From Palsa-459 sp035937595 (GTDB lineage: Bacteria > Actinomycetota > Acidimicrobiia > Acidimicrobiales > RAAP-2): a stretch of DNA of 64,000 bases. The position numbers and the translations under genes are program-made. The notes under the pieces were generated by a model, which saw only the letters and a list, made by a program, of their open reading frames with translations, did no database searches and was not told the DNA's origin. The stretch covers positions 1-64,000 of the forward strand of contig DASZHS010000039.1 of NCBI GenBank assembly GCA_035937595.1, written 5' to 3'. Shown in pieces: positions 33,216 through 41,348 of this stretch (within the stretch, counting starts at the first letter, position 1; the number at the start of each line of letters is the position of its first letter).

Positions 33216-33754
33216 CACTTCTGTGCCTTTCCTGCCTTGCGCAAGACGCGCTCCCCGGCGTACCGGACGCCCTTGCCCTTGTAGGGCTCGGGCTTGCGCA
33301 GCTTGCGGAGGTTGGCGGCCACCTGGCCGACCGCCTCCTTGTCGATGCCCTTCACGATGATCCTCGTGGGGGCGGGGACCTCGAAGGTGATGCCCTCGGG
33401 TGCCGTGAAGACCACGGGGTGGCTGAATCCGAGCGCGAGCTCGAGTGCGCCCGGGCCGGTCGCCTGCGCTCGGTAGCCGACGCCCACGATCTCGAGCTCC
33501 TTCGAGTACCCCTCGGTGACGCCCTGCACCATATTGGCGACGAGCGAGCGGGTGAGCCCGTGGAGGGCGCGGTGCTCGCGTTCGTCGTCGGGCCGCTCGA
33601 CGACCAGGACGTCGCCGTCCTGGCGGACCGAGATCCCCTCCGGGATCGCTCGCTCGAGCGAGCCGTTGGGGCCGGCAACGGTCACCCGGCCGTCGGCGAC
33701 GGTCAGCGTCACGGTGCTCGGGAGCGGGATGGGGGAGCGTCCGATGCGCGACAT
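33215..33754 (-). CDS. rplF: 50S ribosomal protein L6
   Basis: A 179-residue protein of two similar domains that binds near the GTPase-associated region and the sarcin-ricin loop. It starts MSRIGRSPIPLPSTVTLTV and ends with KPEPYKGKGVRYAGERVLRK, both diagnostic. The length is standard. It follows rpsH by 27 bases and couples to rplR by TGATG. Confidence 0.97.
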   Translation of the reverse strand: MSRIGRSPIPLPSTVTLTVADGRVTVAGPNGSLERAIPEGISVRQDGDVLVVERPDDEREHRALHGLTRSLVANMVQGVTEGYSKELEIVGVGYRAQATGPGALELALGFSHPVVFTAPEGITFEVPAPTRIIVKGIDKEAVGQVAANLRKLRKPEPYKGKGVRYAGERVLRKAGKAQK

Positions 33755-33781
33755 CAGCCGTGCCTCCCGACGCGCCAGGTG

Positions 33782-34186
33782 CTACCAGACATAGCAGAGC
33801 ACCTCGCCGCCGAGGTGGCGCTTGCGCGCCTCCCGGTCCGTCATGAGCCCCTTGGACGTCGACAGCACCGCGACGCCGATCCCACCGAGGACGCGCGGCA
33901 TCGCGTCAGCCTTGGCGTAGATGCGCAGGCCCGGCGTCGACACGCGCTTGATCCCCCCGATCGTGCGGTCACGGTCCTCGGAGTACTTGAGGGTGATCTC
34001 GAGGGTCGTGCCGGGGCGCACCGGGTCCTTCTGGACCTTGTAGCCCGCGATGAAGCCCTCTCGCTCGAGGATCGCCGCCAGGGACTCCTTCAGCTTGGAG
34101 CCCGGCATCTTCACCGAGTCGAACTGGGCGCTGTTCGCGTTGCGCAGCCGCGTGAGCATGTCCGCGATGGGGTCGGTCATCGTCAT
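33782..34186 (-). CDS. rpsH: 30S ribosomal protein S8
   Basis: A 134-residue primary 16S rRNA-binding protein and, in many bacteria, translational repressor of the spc operon. It begins MTMTDPIADMLTRLRNANSA. The C-terminal RNA-binding motif is VAVLSTSKGLMTDREARKRH, with the STSKG loop, and ends GGEVLCYVW. Two ATG codons (34186 and 34180) are possible; the second gives the more usual MTDP start. It follows rpsN by 13 bases. Confidence 0.97.
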   Translation of the reverse strand: MTMTDPIADMLTRLRNANSAQFDSVKMPGSKLKESLAAILEREGFIAGYKVQKDPVRPGTTLEITLKYSEDRDRTIGGIKRVSTPGLRIYAKADAMPRVLGGIGVAVLSTSKGLMTDREARKRHLGGEVLCYVW

Positions 34187-34199
34187 CGTCCCGCCCCCC

Positions 34200-34385
34200 T
34201 CACCAGCTGGCCTTGGTGACGCCGGGGACCTCGCCCTGGTGCACCATCATGCGCAGGCAGATCCGGCAGAGCCCGAACTTGCGGTACACGGCACGCGGGC
34301 GACCGCAGCGCTGACACCGCGTGTAGCCCCGCACCTTGAACTTCGGCGTGCGCTGCTGCTTGTTAATGAGTGCCTTCTTCGCCAT
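34200..34385 (-). CDS. rpsN: 30S ribosomal protein S14, zinc-binding (type Z)
   Basis: A 61-residue short S14. Two CxxC pairs (Cys24-Cys27 and Cys40-Cys43 in CQRCGRPRAVYRKFGLCRIC) form the zinc ribbon that marks the C+ form. It sits in the head of the small subunit near the A and P sites. Its place between rplE and rpsH is canonical. Only this copy is seen in the window; a zinc-free paralogue elsewhere cannot be excluded. Confidence 0.97.
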   Translation of the reverse strand: MAKKALINKQQRTPKFKVRGYTRCQRCGRPRAVYRKFGLCRICLRMMVHQGEVPGVTKASW

Positions 34386-34388
34386 GGA

Positions 34389-34943
34389 CTAGCGCGTCTC
34401 CTGTCGGAACGGGAAGCCGAAGGCCGTGAGGAATGCGCGGCCCTCCGCGTCGGTGCGTGCGGTGGTCACGATCGAGATGTCGAAGCCCCTCGTCGTGTCG
34501 ATCCGGTCGTAGTCGATCTCGGGGAAGATCAGCTGGTCGTTGATCCCGAGCGTGTAGTTGCCGTGGCCGTCGAAGGAGCGCGGCGAGAGCCCGCGGAAGT
34601 CCCGGACGCGCGGGATCGCGAGGCTGATGAGGCGGTCGAGGAACTCCCAGGCGCGGTCGCCCCGGAGCGTCACCTTGACGCCGATCGGCATGTCCTCGCG
34701 GAGCTTGAAGTTGGCGATCGACTTCTTCGCGCGCGTGACGACGGACTTCTGCCCGGTGATCCGCTCGATGTCACGCTGGGCGCCCTCGATGAGGGACTGC
34801 TGGGCGGTGGCCTTGCCGACGCCCGAGTTGAGGACGATCTTGACGAGCCTCGGCACCTGCATGACGTTGTCCAGCCCCAGCTCGTCCTTGAGCGCCGGGC
34901 GCACCTGCGTCACGAACCGCTCCTTCAGTCGCGGCGTCGTCAC
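34389..34943 (-). CDS. rplE: 50S ribosomal protein L5
   Basis: A 184-residue 5S rRNA-binding protein of the central protuberance. It has VPRLVKIVLNSGVGKA, GQKSVVTRAKKSIANFKLRE and FDGHGNYTLGINDQLIFPEI. GTG 34943 is used because it overlaps the rplX stop in GTGA and gives the family N-terminus TTPRLKERF; the frame is open further upstream without similarity. It ends three bases before rpsN. Confidence 0.97.
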   Translation of the reverse strand: MTTPRLKERFVTQVRPALKDELGLDNVMQVPRLVKIVLNSGVGKATAQQSLIEGAQRDIERITGQKSVVTRAKKSIANFKLREDMPIGVKVTLRGDRAWEFLDRLISLAIPRVRDFRGLSPRSFDGHGNYTLGINDQLIFPEIDYDRIDTTRGFDISIVTTARTDAEGRAFLTAFGFPFRQETR

Positions 34944-35266
34944 AGCAGCTCCCCGCATTTGCGGCAGAAGCGGACCTTCTTGCCGTGGTCCTCGCGGAAG
35001 CCGGCGCGGGCGGCGCCCTGGTGCTTGCCGCACCACAGGGCCACGTCGGAGGCGTCCATGGGCATGAACTTGTCGATGATCCCGGCCTGGCTGACGCGCT
35101 GGTTCCCCCGGCCCTGTGCCGAGCGCATGCTGGTGTGCCGCTTGGCGATGTTCAGGCTGTCGAGGATGACCGCGTTCTTGGACGGCAGCACCGTCATGAC
35201 GTCGGCCATCTCGCCTTTGTGCTTGCCCGTGAGCACGATCACGTGGTCACCCTTCTTGAGCTTCAT
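34940..35266 (-). CDS. rplX: 50S ribosomal protein L24
   Basis: A 108-residue assembly-initiator protein with an N-terminal KOW motif (KGDHVIVLTGKHKGEMADV, residues 5-23), then NIAKRHTSM. It ends with a cysteine-containing GKKVRFCRKCGELL like many actinobacterial L24 proteins. ATG 35266 overlaps the rplN stop (TGATG) and its stop overlaps the rplE GTG. Confidence 0.97.
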   Translation of the reverse strand: MKLKKGDHVIVLTGKHKGEMADVMTVLPSKNAVILDSLNIAKRHTSMRSAQGRGNQRVSQAGIIDKFMPMDASDVALWCGKHQGAARAGFREDHGKKVRFCRKCGELL

Positions 35267-35634
35267 CACAGCACCTCCGGTGCCAACGAGATGATCCGCA
35301 TGAACTTCTTGTCGCGCAGCTCGCGACCCACCGGGCCGAAGATGCGGGTGCCCCGCGGCTGCTGCTGGTCGTTGATGAGCACGGCGGCGTTCTCGTCGAA
35401 GCGGATGTAGCTCCCGTCGGGGCGCCGGCGCTCCTTGGCGGTCCGGACGACGACGCACTTGACGACGTCACCCTTCTTAACCGCCGCCCCCGGGATCGCG
35501 TCCTTCACCGTCGCGATGAAGACGTCGCCGATCGAGGCGTAGCGGCGACGGGACCCACCGAGCACGCGGATGCAGAGCACCTCGCGCGCGCCGGAGTTGT
35601 CCGCCACTTTCAGCCGCGACTCCTGCTGGATCAC
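35266..35634 (-). CDS. rplN: 50S ribosomal protein L14
   Basis: A 122-residue beta-barrel protein at the subunit interface. It starts VIQQESRLKVADNSGAREV, where GTG encodes the normal initiator position, and contains ENAAVLINDQQQPRGTRIFG. GTG 35634 overlaps the rpsQ stop (GTGA). An upstream frame to 35667 adds residues that L14 lacks. The length matches the family exactly. Confidence 0.97.
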   Translation of the reverse strand: MIQQESRLKVADNSGAREVLCIRVLGGSRRRYASIGDVFIATVKDAIPGAAVKKGDVVKCVVVRTAKERRRPDGSYIRFDENAAVLINDQQQPRGTRIFGPVGRELRDKKFMRIISLAPEVL

Positions 35635-35909
35635 CGGGCACGCTCGATGATCTCGGTGAGCCGCCACCGCTTGAGCTTGGAGAGGGGTCGGGTCTCGGTG
35701 ATGCGGACGAGGTCGCCGACCTTCGCCTCGTTGTCCTGGTCGTGGGCGTAGAGGCGCTTCGTCCGCTGCACGGTCTTGCCGAACCTCGGGTGGCGAACCC
35801 GGTCGCGCACGGCCACCACGATGGACGACTGCATCTTGTCGCTGACGACGATGCCCTCGCGGACCTTGCGGGTGTTCTCACGCGGCGCATCGCCGCTCTC
35901 CGTCGTCAT
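35631..35909 (-). CDS. rpsQ: 30S ribosomal protein S17
   Basis: A 92-residue OB-fold 16S rRNA-binding protein. The core has VREGIVVSDKMQSSIVVAV and KVGDLVRITETRPLSKLKRW. About 12 extra N-terminal residues (MTTESGDAPREN) precede the core. It overlaps rpmC upstream (ATGA) and rplN downstream (GTGA), so S10 and spc genes form one coupled string here. Confidence 0.97.
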   Translation of the reverse strand: MTTESGDAPRENTRKVREGIVVSDKMQSSIVVAVRDRVRHPRFGKTVQRTKRLYAHDQDNEAKVGDLVRITETRPLSKLKRWRLTEIIERAR

Positions 35910-36130
35910 GTCGCACTCCCTGTCAGCGCCTCGTGGGCGGCGATCTCGCGCTCCCGAAGCACGGTGAGCATCCGCGCGATGTCGCGGCGGACCTGGCTCA
36001 GGTGCGCGGAGCTGTCGAGCTGTCCGGTCGCGAACTGGAACCGCAGGTTGAACAGCTCCTTGCGGGCGTCGGCGAGTCGGTGGAGGAGCTCTTCGTCGCC
36101 GAGCGCGGCGAACTCGGTGACCTTGGTCAT
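35906..36130 (-). CDS. rpmC: 50S ribosomal protein L29
   Basis: A 74-residue two-helix protein near the exit tunnel, where trigger factor and SRP dock. The central signature is ELFNLRFQFATGQLDSSAHL, followed by VRRDIARMLTVLREREI. ATG 36130 overlaps the rplP stop (TGATG). The length is in the normal range. Confidence 0.96.
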   Translation of the reverse strand: MTKVTEFAALGDEELLHRLADARKELFNLRFQFATGQLDSSAHLSQVRRDIARMLTVLREREIAAHEALTGSAT

Positions 36131-36567
36131 CAGATCGTCACCTCGGGGGTCCCGTGCGAGCCGGGCCGCACGACGAACTTGGCCTTCATGGGCAGCTTCT
36201 GGATAGCCCGCTCCATCGCGGAGCGGGCGAGCGCCTCGTCGACGCCGCCGAGCTCGAAGAGCACCCGTCCGGGCTTGACGACGGCCACCCAGTGCTCCGG
36301 GTTGCCCTTGCCCGAGCCCATGCGCGTCTCGGCCGGCTTCTGGGTGACGGGCTTGTCGGGGAAGACACGGATCCAGACCTTGCCGCCGCGGCGGACGTGG
36401 CGGGTCATCGCGACACGGGCTGCCTCGATCTGGCGCGCGGTCAGCCACGCCGGCTCGAGCGCCTGGATGCCGAAGTCGCCGAAGTTGAGCGTGGACCCGC
36501 CCTTGGCGTCGCCCTTGTTCCGGCCGCGCTGCTGCTTGCGGTGCCGCGTCTTGCGGGGCATCAGCAT
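36130..36567 (-). CDS. rplP: 50S ribosomal protein L16
   Basis: A 145-residue protein near the A-site tRNA elbow. MPRKTRHRKQQRGRNKG at the N-terminus, GGKVWIRVFPDKPVT and MGSGKGNPEHWVAVVKPGRV are diagnostic. Two ATGs (36567, overlapping the rpsC stop in TGATG, and 36561) are possible; the second yields the usual MPRK start. No anomalies. Confidence 0.97.
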   Translation of the reverse strand: MLMPRKTRHRKQQRGRNKGDAKGGSTLNFGDFGIQALEPAWLTARQIEAARVAMTRHVRRGGKVWIRVFPDKPVTQKPAETRMGSGKGNPEHWVAVVKPGRVLFELGGVDEALARSAMERAIQKLPMKAKFVVRPGSHGTPEVTI

Positions 36568-37619
36568 CAGTCCACCTCCTTGCGGAAGTGGGGGGCCTCG
36601 TGGTGGTCGTGCGCCGTGCGACGCTCGATCTCCTCCTCGGCACGCAGGCGTGCCTCGAGCTCGTCGGGCTCGCTCGGGGTGGCGACGAGGTCGGCCGGCG
36701 GCGCGTCGGCTCCCTCGGCATCGGCATCGGCGTCGGTGTCGGCGTCGGTGGCATCGAGCTCGGCGGCGTCGGTCGCGTCGGCCGCGCCGTCGCGCTCGTC
36801 CGGCAGGGCGAGCTCGTCGTCGTCCTCGGCCGCGGCGGCCGCGGCGGCAGCACCGACCCTCCGGCGCCCGCCCCCCGCGGTGACGAGCCGTGGGGAGGCG
36901 CTGGCGGCCGAGCCGCCGGCCGTGCCCGCCGCGTCGCCGACGGCCATGGCCGCCTCACGGGAGATCTTCTCGTCGACGGACACCTTGTAGGGCAGCTGGT
37001 CGCCCTTGTAGATCCAGACCTTGACCCCGATCCGTCCCGTGGAGGTCCGCGCCTCGCGGATCCCGTAGTCGATGTCCGCACGCAGGGTGTGGAGCGGGAC
37101 GCGCCCCTCGCGATACGACTCCTTGCGGCTCATCTCGGAGCCACCGAGCCGTCCCGAGCACTGCACCCGCACGCCCACCGCACCGGCCTTCTGGACCGTC
37201 TGGATCGCGCGCTTCATCGCGCGGCGGAACGCCACGCGCCGGACGAGCTGGTCGCAGATCCCCTGGGCGATCAGGGCGGCGTCAAGCTCGGGCTGCTTGA
37301 TCTCCTGGATGTTGAGCGAGACGCGGTTCGCCTGGCCGGTGATCTCCTCGATGTGCTTCTTCAGGCGGTCGGCCTCCGCGCCGCGCCGGCCGATCACGAT
37401 GCCCGGGCGCGCGGTGTGGATGTCGACGCGCGTCCGGTCGCCCGTGCGCTCGACCTCGATCCGGCTCACCGCGGCGCTCTCCAGCTGGGTGTTCAGGTAG
37501 TCGCGGATCTTCCAGTCCTCGACGACGTAGTCACGGTAGGTGCGCTCGTTGAACCATCGCGACTTCCAGTCGGTGGTGATCCCGAGACGGAACCCGTAGG
37601 GGTTGACCTTCTGGCCCAT
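36567..37619 (-). CDS. rpsC: 30S ribosomal protein S3 with long acidic C-terminal tail
   Basis: The core (about residues 1-212) is a normal S3: MGQKVNPYGFRLGITTDWKS, the KH motif GIVIGRRGAEADRLK, and SGRLGGSEMSRKE. It helps form the mRNA entry site. Residues ~213-350 are an unusual tail, first Ala/Gly-rich, then strongly acidic (ELDATDADTDADADAEGADA), ending with EEEIERRTAHDHHEA. Typical S3 proteins have 210-280 residues, so 350 is long. The tail DNA is a degenerate 6-base repeat. The start overlaps the rplV stop by one base. Confidence 0.96.
   Translation of the reverse strand: MGQKVNPYGFRLGITTDWKSRWFNERTYRDYVVEDWKIRDYLNTQLESAAVSRIEVERTGDRTRVDIHTARPGIVIGRRGAEADRLKKHIEEITGQANRVSLNIQEIKQPELDAALIAQGICDQLVRRVAFRRAMKRAIQTVQKAGAVGVRVQCSGRLGGSEMSRKESYREGRVPLHTLRADIDYGIREARTSTGRIGVKVWIYKGDQLPYKVSVDEKISREAAMAVGDAAGTAGGSAASASPRLVTAGGGRRRVGAAAAAAAAEDDDELALPDERDGAADATDAAELDATDADTDADADAEGADAPPADLVATPSEPDELEARLRAEEEIERRTAHDHHEAPHFRKEVD
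36715..36757. repeat. Degenerate hexamer repeat in the rpsC tail
   Basis: About seven imperfect units of TCGGCR/GTCGGY encode alternating Asp-Ala on the minus strand. The repeat stays in frame, so unit loss or gain would change tail length without disrupting S3. Confidence 0.6.
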
Positions 37620-38350
37620 TAGTCCGTGTGCTCCTCGCTGGCTGTGGTGGCGTCGCCCTCGGGCGCCTCGGCGGCGGCCTCGACCGCGGCGGTCGTCGAC
37701 TCGTCCGAGGCGTCGGTCGCCTCGCCCGGGGGCTCGTCGCCGTGCTCGGCGGGCTCGGCGACGTGCTCGTGGTCCTCGTGGTCGTGCTCGTGCTCGTCGG
37801 CGAGCGCCGCCTCGGCCGCCGCCTCCTCGGCCGCGGTCGCCTCGGCCGCCACCGCCGCCTCCTCGCGGGCGACCTCGCGACGGTGCGCGTGGGACTGCTG
37901 GTCCGCACGACGGCGCGAGCCCGCGACCCGGCGCGACCGCGAGGCGCTGTCCGTGGTGCGCGTGGCGCGGGCACGCTCGAGCTTGGTCTCGTCCATCCTC
38001 GCCACGATGATCGTGATGTGGCAGGAGCGCTTGCGGATGCGGGTGGCGCGGCCCCTCGCGCGCGGGCGGAAGCGCTTCATCGTCGCCCCCTCGTCGGCGA
38101 AGGCCGACGCGACGTAGAGCTCCTCGGCGGCCTGGCCGTCGTTGTTCTGGGCGTTGGCCACCGCCGACGCCAGCACCTTGCCGACCACGCTGGCGGCCTC
38201 GCGCGGGGTCGCCGCCAGGATCTCTTGGGCGCGCAGCACGTCCTTGTCGCGGATCAGGTCGAGCACGAGCCGGGCCTTCGACGCGGACATGTGGAAGTGC
38301 CGCAGCACCGCGCGGGTCCCAGGACGCTCGTTGGTCTTCGTCGTTGCCAT
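37619..38350 (-). CDS. rplV: 50S ribosomal protein L22 with extended His/Asp/Ala-rich C-terminus
   Basis: Residues 1-120 form ordinary L22, lining the exit tunnel: MSASKARLVLDLIRDKDV, NAQNNDGQAAEELYV and KRFRPRARGRATRIRKRSCH. Typical length is 110-130 residues, but this protein has 243. The extension is first basic (ATRTTDSASRSRRVAGSRRR), then Ala/Glu-rich, with a His/Asp/Glu run at about 186-203 (DEHEHDHEDHEH). That run could bind metal ions. The start overlaps the rpsS stop; the end overlaps rpsC by one base (TAATG). Confidence 0.96.
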   Translation of the reverse strand: MATTKTNERPGTRAVLRHFHMSASKARLVLDLIRDKDVLRAQEILAATPREAASVVGKVLASAVANAQNNDGQAAEELYVASAFADEGATMKRFRPRARGRATRIRKRSCHITIIVARMDETKLERARATRTTDSASRSRRVAGSRRRADQQSHAHRREVAREEAAVAAEATAAEEAAAEAALADEHEHDHEDHEHVAEPAEHGDEPPGEATDASDESTTAAVEAAAEAPEGDATTASEEHTD

Positions 38351-38628
38351 CAGCGCCGGACCGACCTCTCCTGGCCGGCGTGGTAGCGGAAGGTCCTCGT
38401 CGGCGCGAACTCGCCGAGCTTGTGGCCGACCATCGCCTCGGTCACGTAGACCGGCACGTGGCGGCGGCCGTCGTGGATGGCGAGGGTGTGCCCCACCATG
38501 TCGGGGATGACCGTGCTGCGCCGCGACCAGGTCTTGATGACCTTCTTGTCCCCCGCGGCATTCATGGCCTCGACCTTCTTCAGCAGGTGGTCGTCGACGA
38601 ACGGACCCTTCTTCAGGCTTCTCGGCAT
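38350..38628 (-). CDS. rpsS: 30S ribosomal protein S19
   Basis: A 92-residue protein of the small-subunit head. MPRSLKKGPFVDDHLLKKVE, then TWSRRSTVIPDMVGHTLAIH and the basic C-terminal FAPTRTFRYHAGQERSVRR, are all canonical. It lies seven bases after rplB and is coupled to rplV (TGATG). Confidence 0.97.
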   Translation of the reverse strand: MPRSLKKGPFVDDHLLKKVEAMNAAGDKKVIKTWSRRSTVIPDMVGHTLAIHDGRRHVPVYVTEAMVGHKLGEFAPTRTFRYHAGQERSVRR

Positions 38629-38635
38629 CTCGCTC

Positions 38636-39472
38636 CTAGCGCCTCGCGCCGCGACCGCGGCGACGGCGGACGATCATCGCGTCGGAGTCCTTGGAGCCCC
38701 GGCGCGTCCGACCCTCGGGCTTGCCCCACGGCGAGGTGGGGTGTCGGCCGCCCGAGGACTTGCCCTCGCCGCCGCCGAGTGGGTGGTCGACCGGGTTCAT
38801 CGCGACGCCCCGGGTCTGGGGACGCACGCCCTTCCATCGGTTGCGACCGGCCTTGCCGAGCTTCAAGAGCTCGTGCTCGGCGTTGCCCACGACGCCGAGC
38901 GTGGCTCGGCAGTCGATCGCGACGCGACGCATCTCGGTCGAGGGGAGCCGCAGCGTCGCGAACCCCCCGTCCTTGGCGACGAGCTGCACGCTCATGCCCG
39001 CGCTCCTCGCCATCTTGCCGCCGCCGCCCGGTCGCAGCTCCACGTTGTGGACGACCGAGCCCGTCGGGATGTAGCGCATGGGGAGCGCGTTGCCGACGCG
39101 GATGTCCGCACCCTGGCCCGACTGGACGACGTCGCCGACCGAGAGGCCGTTCGGGGCGAGGATGTAGCGCTTCTCGCCGTCGAGGTAGTGCAGCAGTGCG
39201 ATGCGGCAGGTCCGATTCGGGTCGTACTCGATGTGGGCGACCTTGGCCGGCACGCCGTCCTTGTTCCGTCGGAAGTCGACGACCCGGTACTGCTGCTTGT
39301 GGCCGCCCCCGCGGTGCCGTGAGGTCTTGCGCCCAGCGACGTTGCGCCCGCCGGTCTTGGGCTTGGCGGCGAGCAGGCTGCGCTCGGGCTTGGAGCGGGT
39401 GAGCTCGGCGAAGTCCGAGACGGTCTGGAACCGCCGTCCAGGGCTCGTGGGCTTGCGTGCGCGGAGTGCCAT
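38636..39472 (-). CDS. rplB: 50S ribosomal protein L2
   Basis: A 278-residue protein essential for subunit joining and peptidyl-transferase structure. It contains GGRNVAGRKTSRHRGGGHKQ, the RNA-binding OB and SH3-like core, and GVAMNPVDHPLGGGEGKSSG with the conserved His of the C-terminal loop. The length is standard. It is separated from rplW by seven bases. Confidence 0.97.
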   Translation of the reverse strand: MALRARKPTSPGRRFQTVSDFAELTRSKPERSLLAAKPKTGGRNVAGRKTSRHRGGGHKQQYRVVDFRRNKDGVPAKVAHIEYDPNRTCRIALLHYLDGEKRYILAPNGLSVGDVVQSGQGADIRVGNALPMRYIPTGSVVHNVELRPGGGGKMARSAGMSVQLVAKDGGFATLRLPSTEMRRVAIDCRATLGVVGNAEHELLKLGKAGRNRWKGVRPQTRGVAMNPVDHPLGGGEGKSSGGRHPTSPWGKPEGRTRRGSKDSDAMIVRRRRGRGARR

Positions 39473-39479
39473 CAGATCC

Positions 39480-39770
39480 TCATGACTCGAACAGGTCGAT
39501 CTTGTTGCCGGGCGCGAGCGTCACGAGCGCGCGCTTCGTGTCGTCGCGCCGCCCGACCCGGTTGGTCCGGCGGTTGCGCACGGTCTTGCCCTTGCGGCGC
39601 ATCGTGTTGACCCGCTGGACCTTCACCCCGAACGCCTCCTCGACGGCGTGGCGGACGTCGATCTTGGTCGCGTCGATGTCCACCTCGAAGACGTAGACGT
39701 GCGCGTCCATGAGCGCGTAGGTCTTCTCGGAGACGACCGGGCGGTGCAGCACGCTCATCGACTCGCGCAT
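39480..39770 (-). CDS. rplW: 50S ribosomal protein L23
   Basis: A 96-residue exit-tunnel protein that binds trigger factor and SRP. LHRPVVSEKTYALMDAHVY and FGVKVQRVNTMRRKGKTVR are diagnostic. ATG 39770 overlaps the rplD stop (TGATG); ATG 39758 is an alternative closer to the family start. A C-terminal LAPGNKIDLFES matches the usual end. Confidence 0.96.
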   Translation of the reverse strand: MRESMSVLHRPVVSEKTYALMDAHVYVFEVDIDATKIDVRHAVEEAFGVKVQRVNTMRRKGKTVRNRRTNRVGRRDDTKRALVTLAPGNKIDLFES

Positions 39771-40534
39771 CAGCCGGCTCCCTCGGTCTCGTCCCCGGCG
39801 TCGTCCCCGGTCTCGGCGTCGGTCGCGGGGACCTCGCTGGCAGCTGGGTCGTGGTCGTCGCGGTCGTGCTCGGCGACGGGCAGGGTCTCGTCGGTGAACA
39901 GCACCCAGTCGTGCGCGAGCACGTCGTGGGCGTTGAGCTCCCCCGCGTCGACGGTGGACGCCCGCACGAGGTTGCGGAGCGCCCGCGCGGCGACCGCGTC
40001 GGTCCGCGACAGCACGACGAGCACCGTGCCGTCGAGGCCGAGGGCGTCGAGGAGGGCGACCGCGTCCTTGGTCCGCGGCGTCGTCCACCCGAATGCGTCG
40101 AGGAGCGCCACCTTCTGCTCGCTCGCGCGATCCGAGAGGGCCGAGCGCAGCGCGAGACGGACCATCTTCTTCGGGGTGCGCTGGGCGTAGGAGCGGGGCT
40201 TCGGCGCGAAGGCCACGCCGCCGCCCACGAAGTGCGGCGCGTTGGTGGAGCCCTGCCGCGCGTTGCCGGTGCCCTTCTGGCGGTAGGGCTTGTGCCCCCC
40301 GCCGCGGACCTCGGCGCGCGTGCGCGTCGACTGGGTCCCGGCGCGCTTGGCGGCCAGCTGGGCGGTCACGACCTGGTGGAGCGCGGCCATGTTGGGCTCG
40401 ATCCCGAAGATCGTCGGCTCGAGGGCCACCGTGGACAAGACGGTGCCGCTCGCGTCGCGTCGCTCGACCGAGCGCTCGACGGGGGCAGGCCGGTCCTTCT
40501 TGACGGCGCCTCGGAGCAGGCCGGTGGTCGTCAT
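39770..40534 (-). CDS. rplD: 50S ribosomal protein L4 with acidic C-terminal extension
   Basis: The core is L4: a GIEPNMAALHQVVTAQLAAK helix, the extended loop RGGGHKPYRQKGTGNARQGS that reaches the tunnel, and VLVVLSRTDAVAARALRNL. In enteric bacteria L4 also represses its own operon. The final ~40 residues after VLFTDETLPVAE are acidic and unstructured (DATDAETGDDAGDETEGAG-like), bringing the length to 254 against 200-220 usual. ATG 40534 overlaps the rplC stop. Confidence 0.95.
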   Translation of the reverse strand: MTTTGLLRGAVKKDRPAPVERSVERRDASGTVLSTVALEPTIFGIEPNMAALHQVVTAQLAAKRAGTQSTRTRAEVRGGGHKPYRQKGTGNARQGSTNAPHFVGGGVAFAPKPRSYAQRTPKKMVRLALRSALSDRASEQKVALLDAFGWTTPRTKDAVALLDALGLDGTVLVVLSRTDAVAARALRNLVRASTVDAGELNAHDVLAHDWVLFTDETLPVAEHDRDDHDPAASEVPATDAETGDDAGDETEGAG

Positions 40535-41184
40535 CACGCACCGCCCGCGGGGGTCTTCACCGAGTCGCGCAGCACGACCACGCCGCCGCGCGGGCCGGGG
40601 ATCGCGCCCTTCACCAGGATGAGCTCGCGGTCGGGGTCGACGCCCACGATCTCGAGGTTCGTCGTCGTCACTCGGCCGCCGCCCATGCGGCCGGCCATCT
40701 TCGTCCCCTTGAAGACGCGGCCCGGCGTCGCGCACGCGCCGATCGAGCCGGGCGCGCGGTGGTGCTTGTGGTTGCCGTGGCCGCCGCCTTGGCCGCGGAA
40801 GTTGTGCCGCTTCATGCCGCCCGCGAACCCCTTGCCCTTCGACGTCGCGATCGCGTCGACGTGCTCGCCGGTCTCGAAGACCGCGACGGTGAGGTCCTGG
40901 CCGACCTCGTACTCGGCGACGTCGGCGAGCCGCAGCTCGACGAGCCGCCGACCCGGGGCGACGCCCGCCTTGTCGAAGTGCCCCCGCTCGGGCTGGGTGA
41001 GCGAGCCCGGGCGCTTGGTCCCGAAGGTGACCTGGAGCGCGCTGTAGCCGTCGGTGTCGTGGGTCTTCACCTGCACCACGCGCAGGGGGGCGACCTTGAC
41101 CACGGTCACCGGGACGGCACGGTGCTGGGCGTCCCAGATCTGGGTCATCCCCACCTTCTCGCCAACGATGGCCTTCGTCGCCAC
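40534..41184 (-). CDS. rplC: 50S ribosomal protein L3
   Basis: A 216-residue assembly-initiating protein. KAIVGEKVGMTQIWD at the N-terminus and FRGQGGGHGNHKHHRAPGSI at the peptidyl-transferase-facing loop are diagnostic. The N-terminus is preceded by GGAGAGG and GTG 41184; the open frame further upstream crosses the hairpin leader and has no L3 similarity. It is the first gene after the 314-base gap and probably starts the S10 transcript here. Confidence 0.97.
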   Translation of the reverse strand: MATKAIVGEKVGMTQIWDAQHRAVPVTVVKVAPLRVVQVKTHDTDGYSALQVTFGTKRPGSLTQPERGHFDKAGVAPGRRLVELRLADVAEYEVGQDLTVAVFETGEHVDAIATSKGKGFAGGMKRHNFRGQGGGHGNHKHHRAPGSIGACATPGRVFKGTKMAGRMGGGRVTTTNLEIVGVDPDRELILVKGAIPGPRGGVVVLRDSVKTPAGGA

Positions 41185-41225
41185 TGTGCCCTCTCCGTCT
41201 GGCGCGGGCACCGCCCACGCACAGA

Positions 41226-41255
41226 CGCTCCGCTCGGGTAACCCCGAGCGGAGCG
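41226..41255 (-). repeat. Perfect 13-bp inverted repeat upstream of rplC
   Basis: CGCTCCGCTCGGG (41226-41238) pairs with its exact complement at 41243-41255 around a four-base loop. The 3' edge lies about 42 bases before GTG 41184. There is no T-run after it, so it is not a classical intrinsic terminator. Confidence 0.7.
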
Positions 41256-41348
41256 CTCGACTGTGTCGGCTCGAGGTCCCCGTCACCAGGCGCTCGAGCA
41301 CGTCATTTGCCCCCCGACCGGGGAGTCCGGCCCGAAGGCCGGCTGCCT

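Noticed and set aside
36700..36850. Repetitive DNA suggesting a tandem-repeat locus or CRISPR-like array
   Set aside because: It is in frame with rpsC and simply encodes Asp/Ala and Ala runs. There are no spaced direct repeats.
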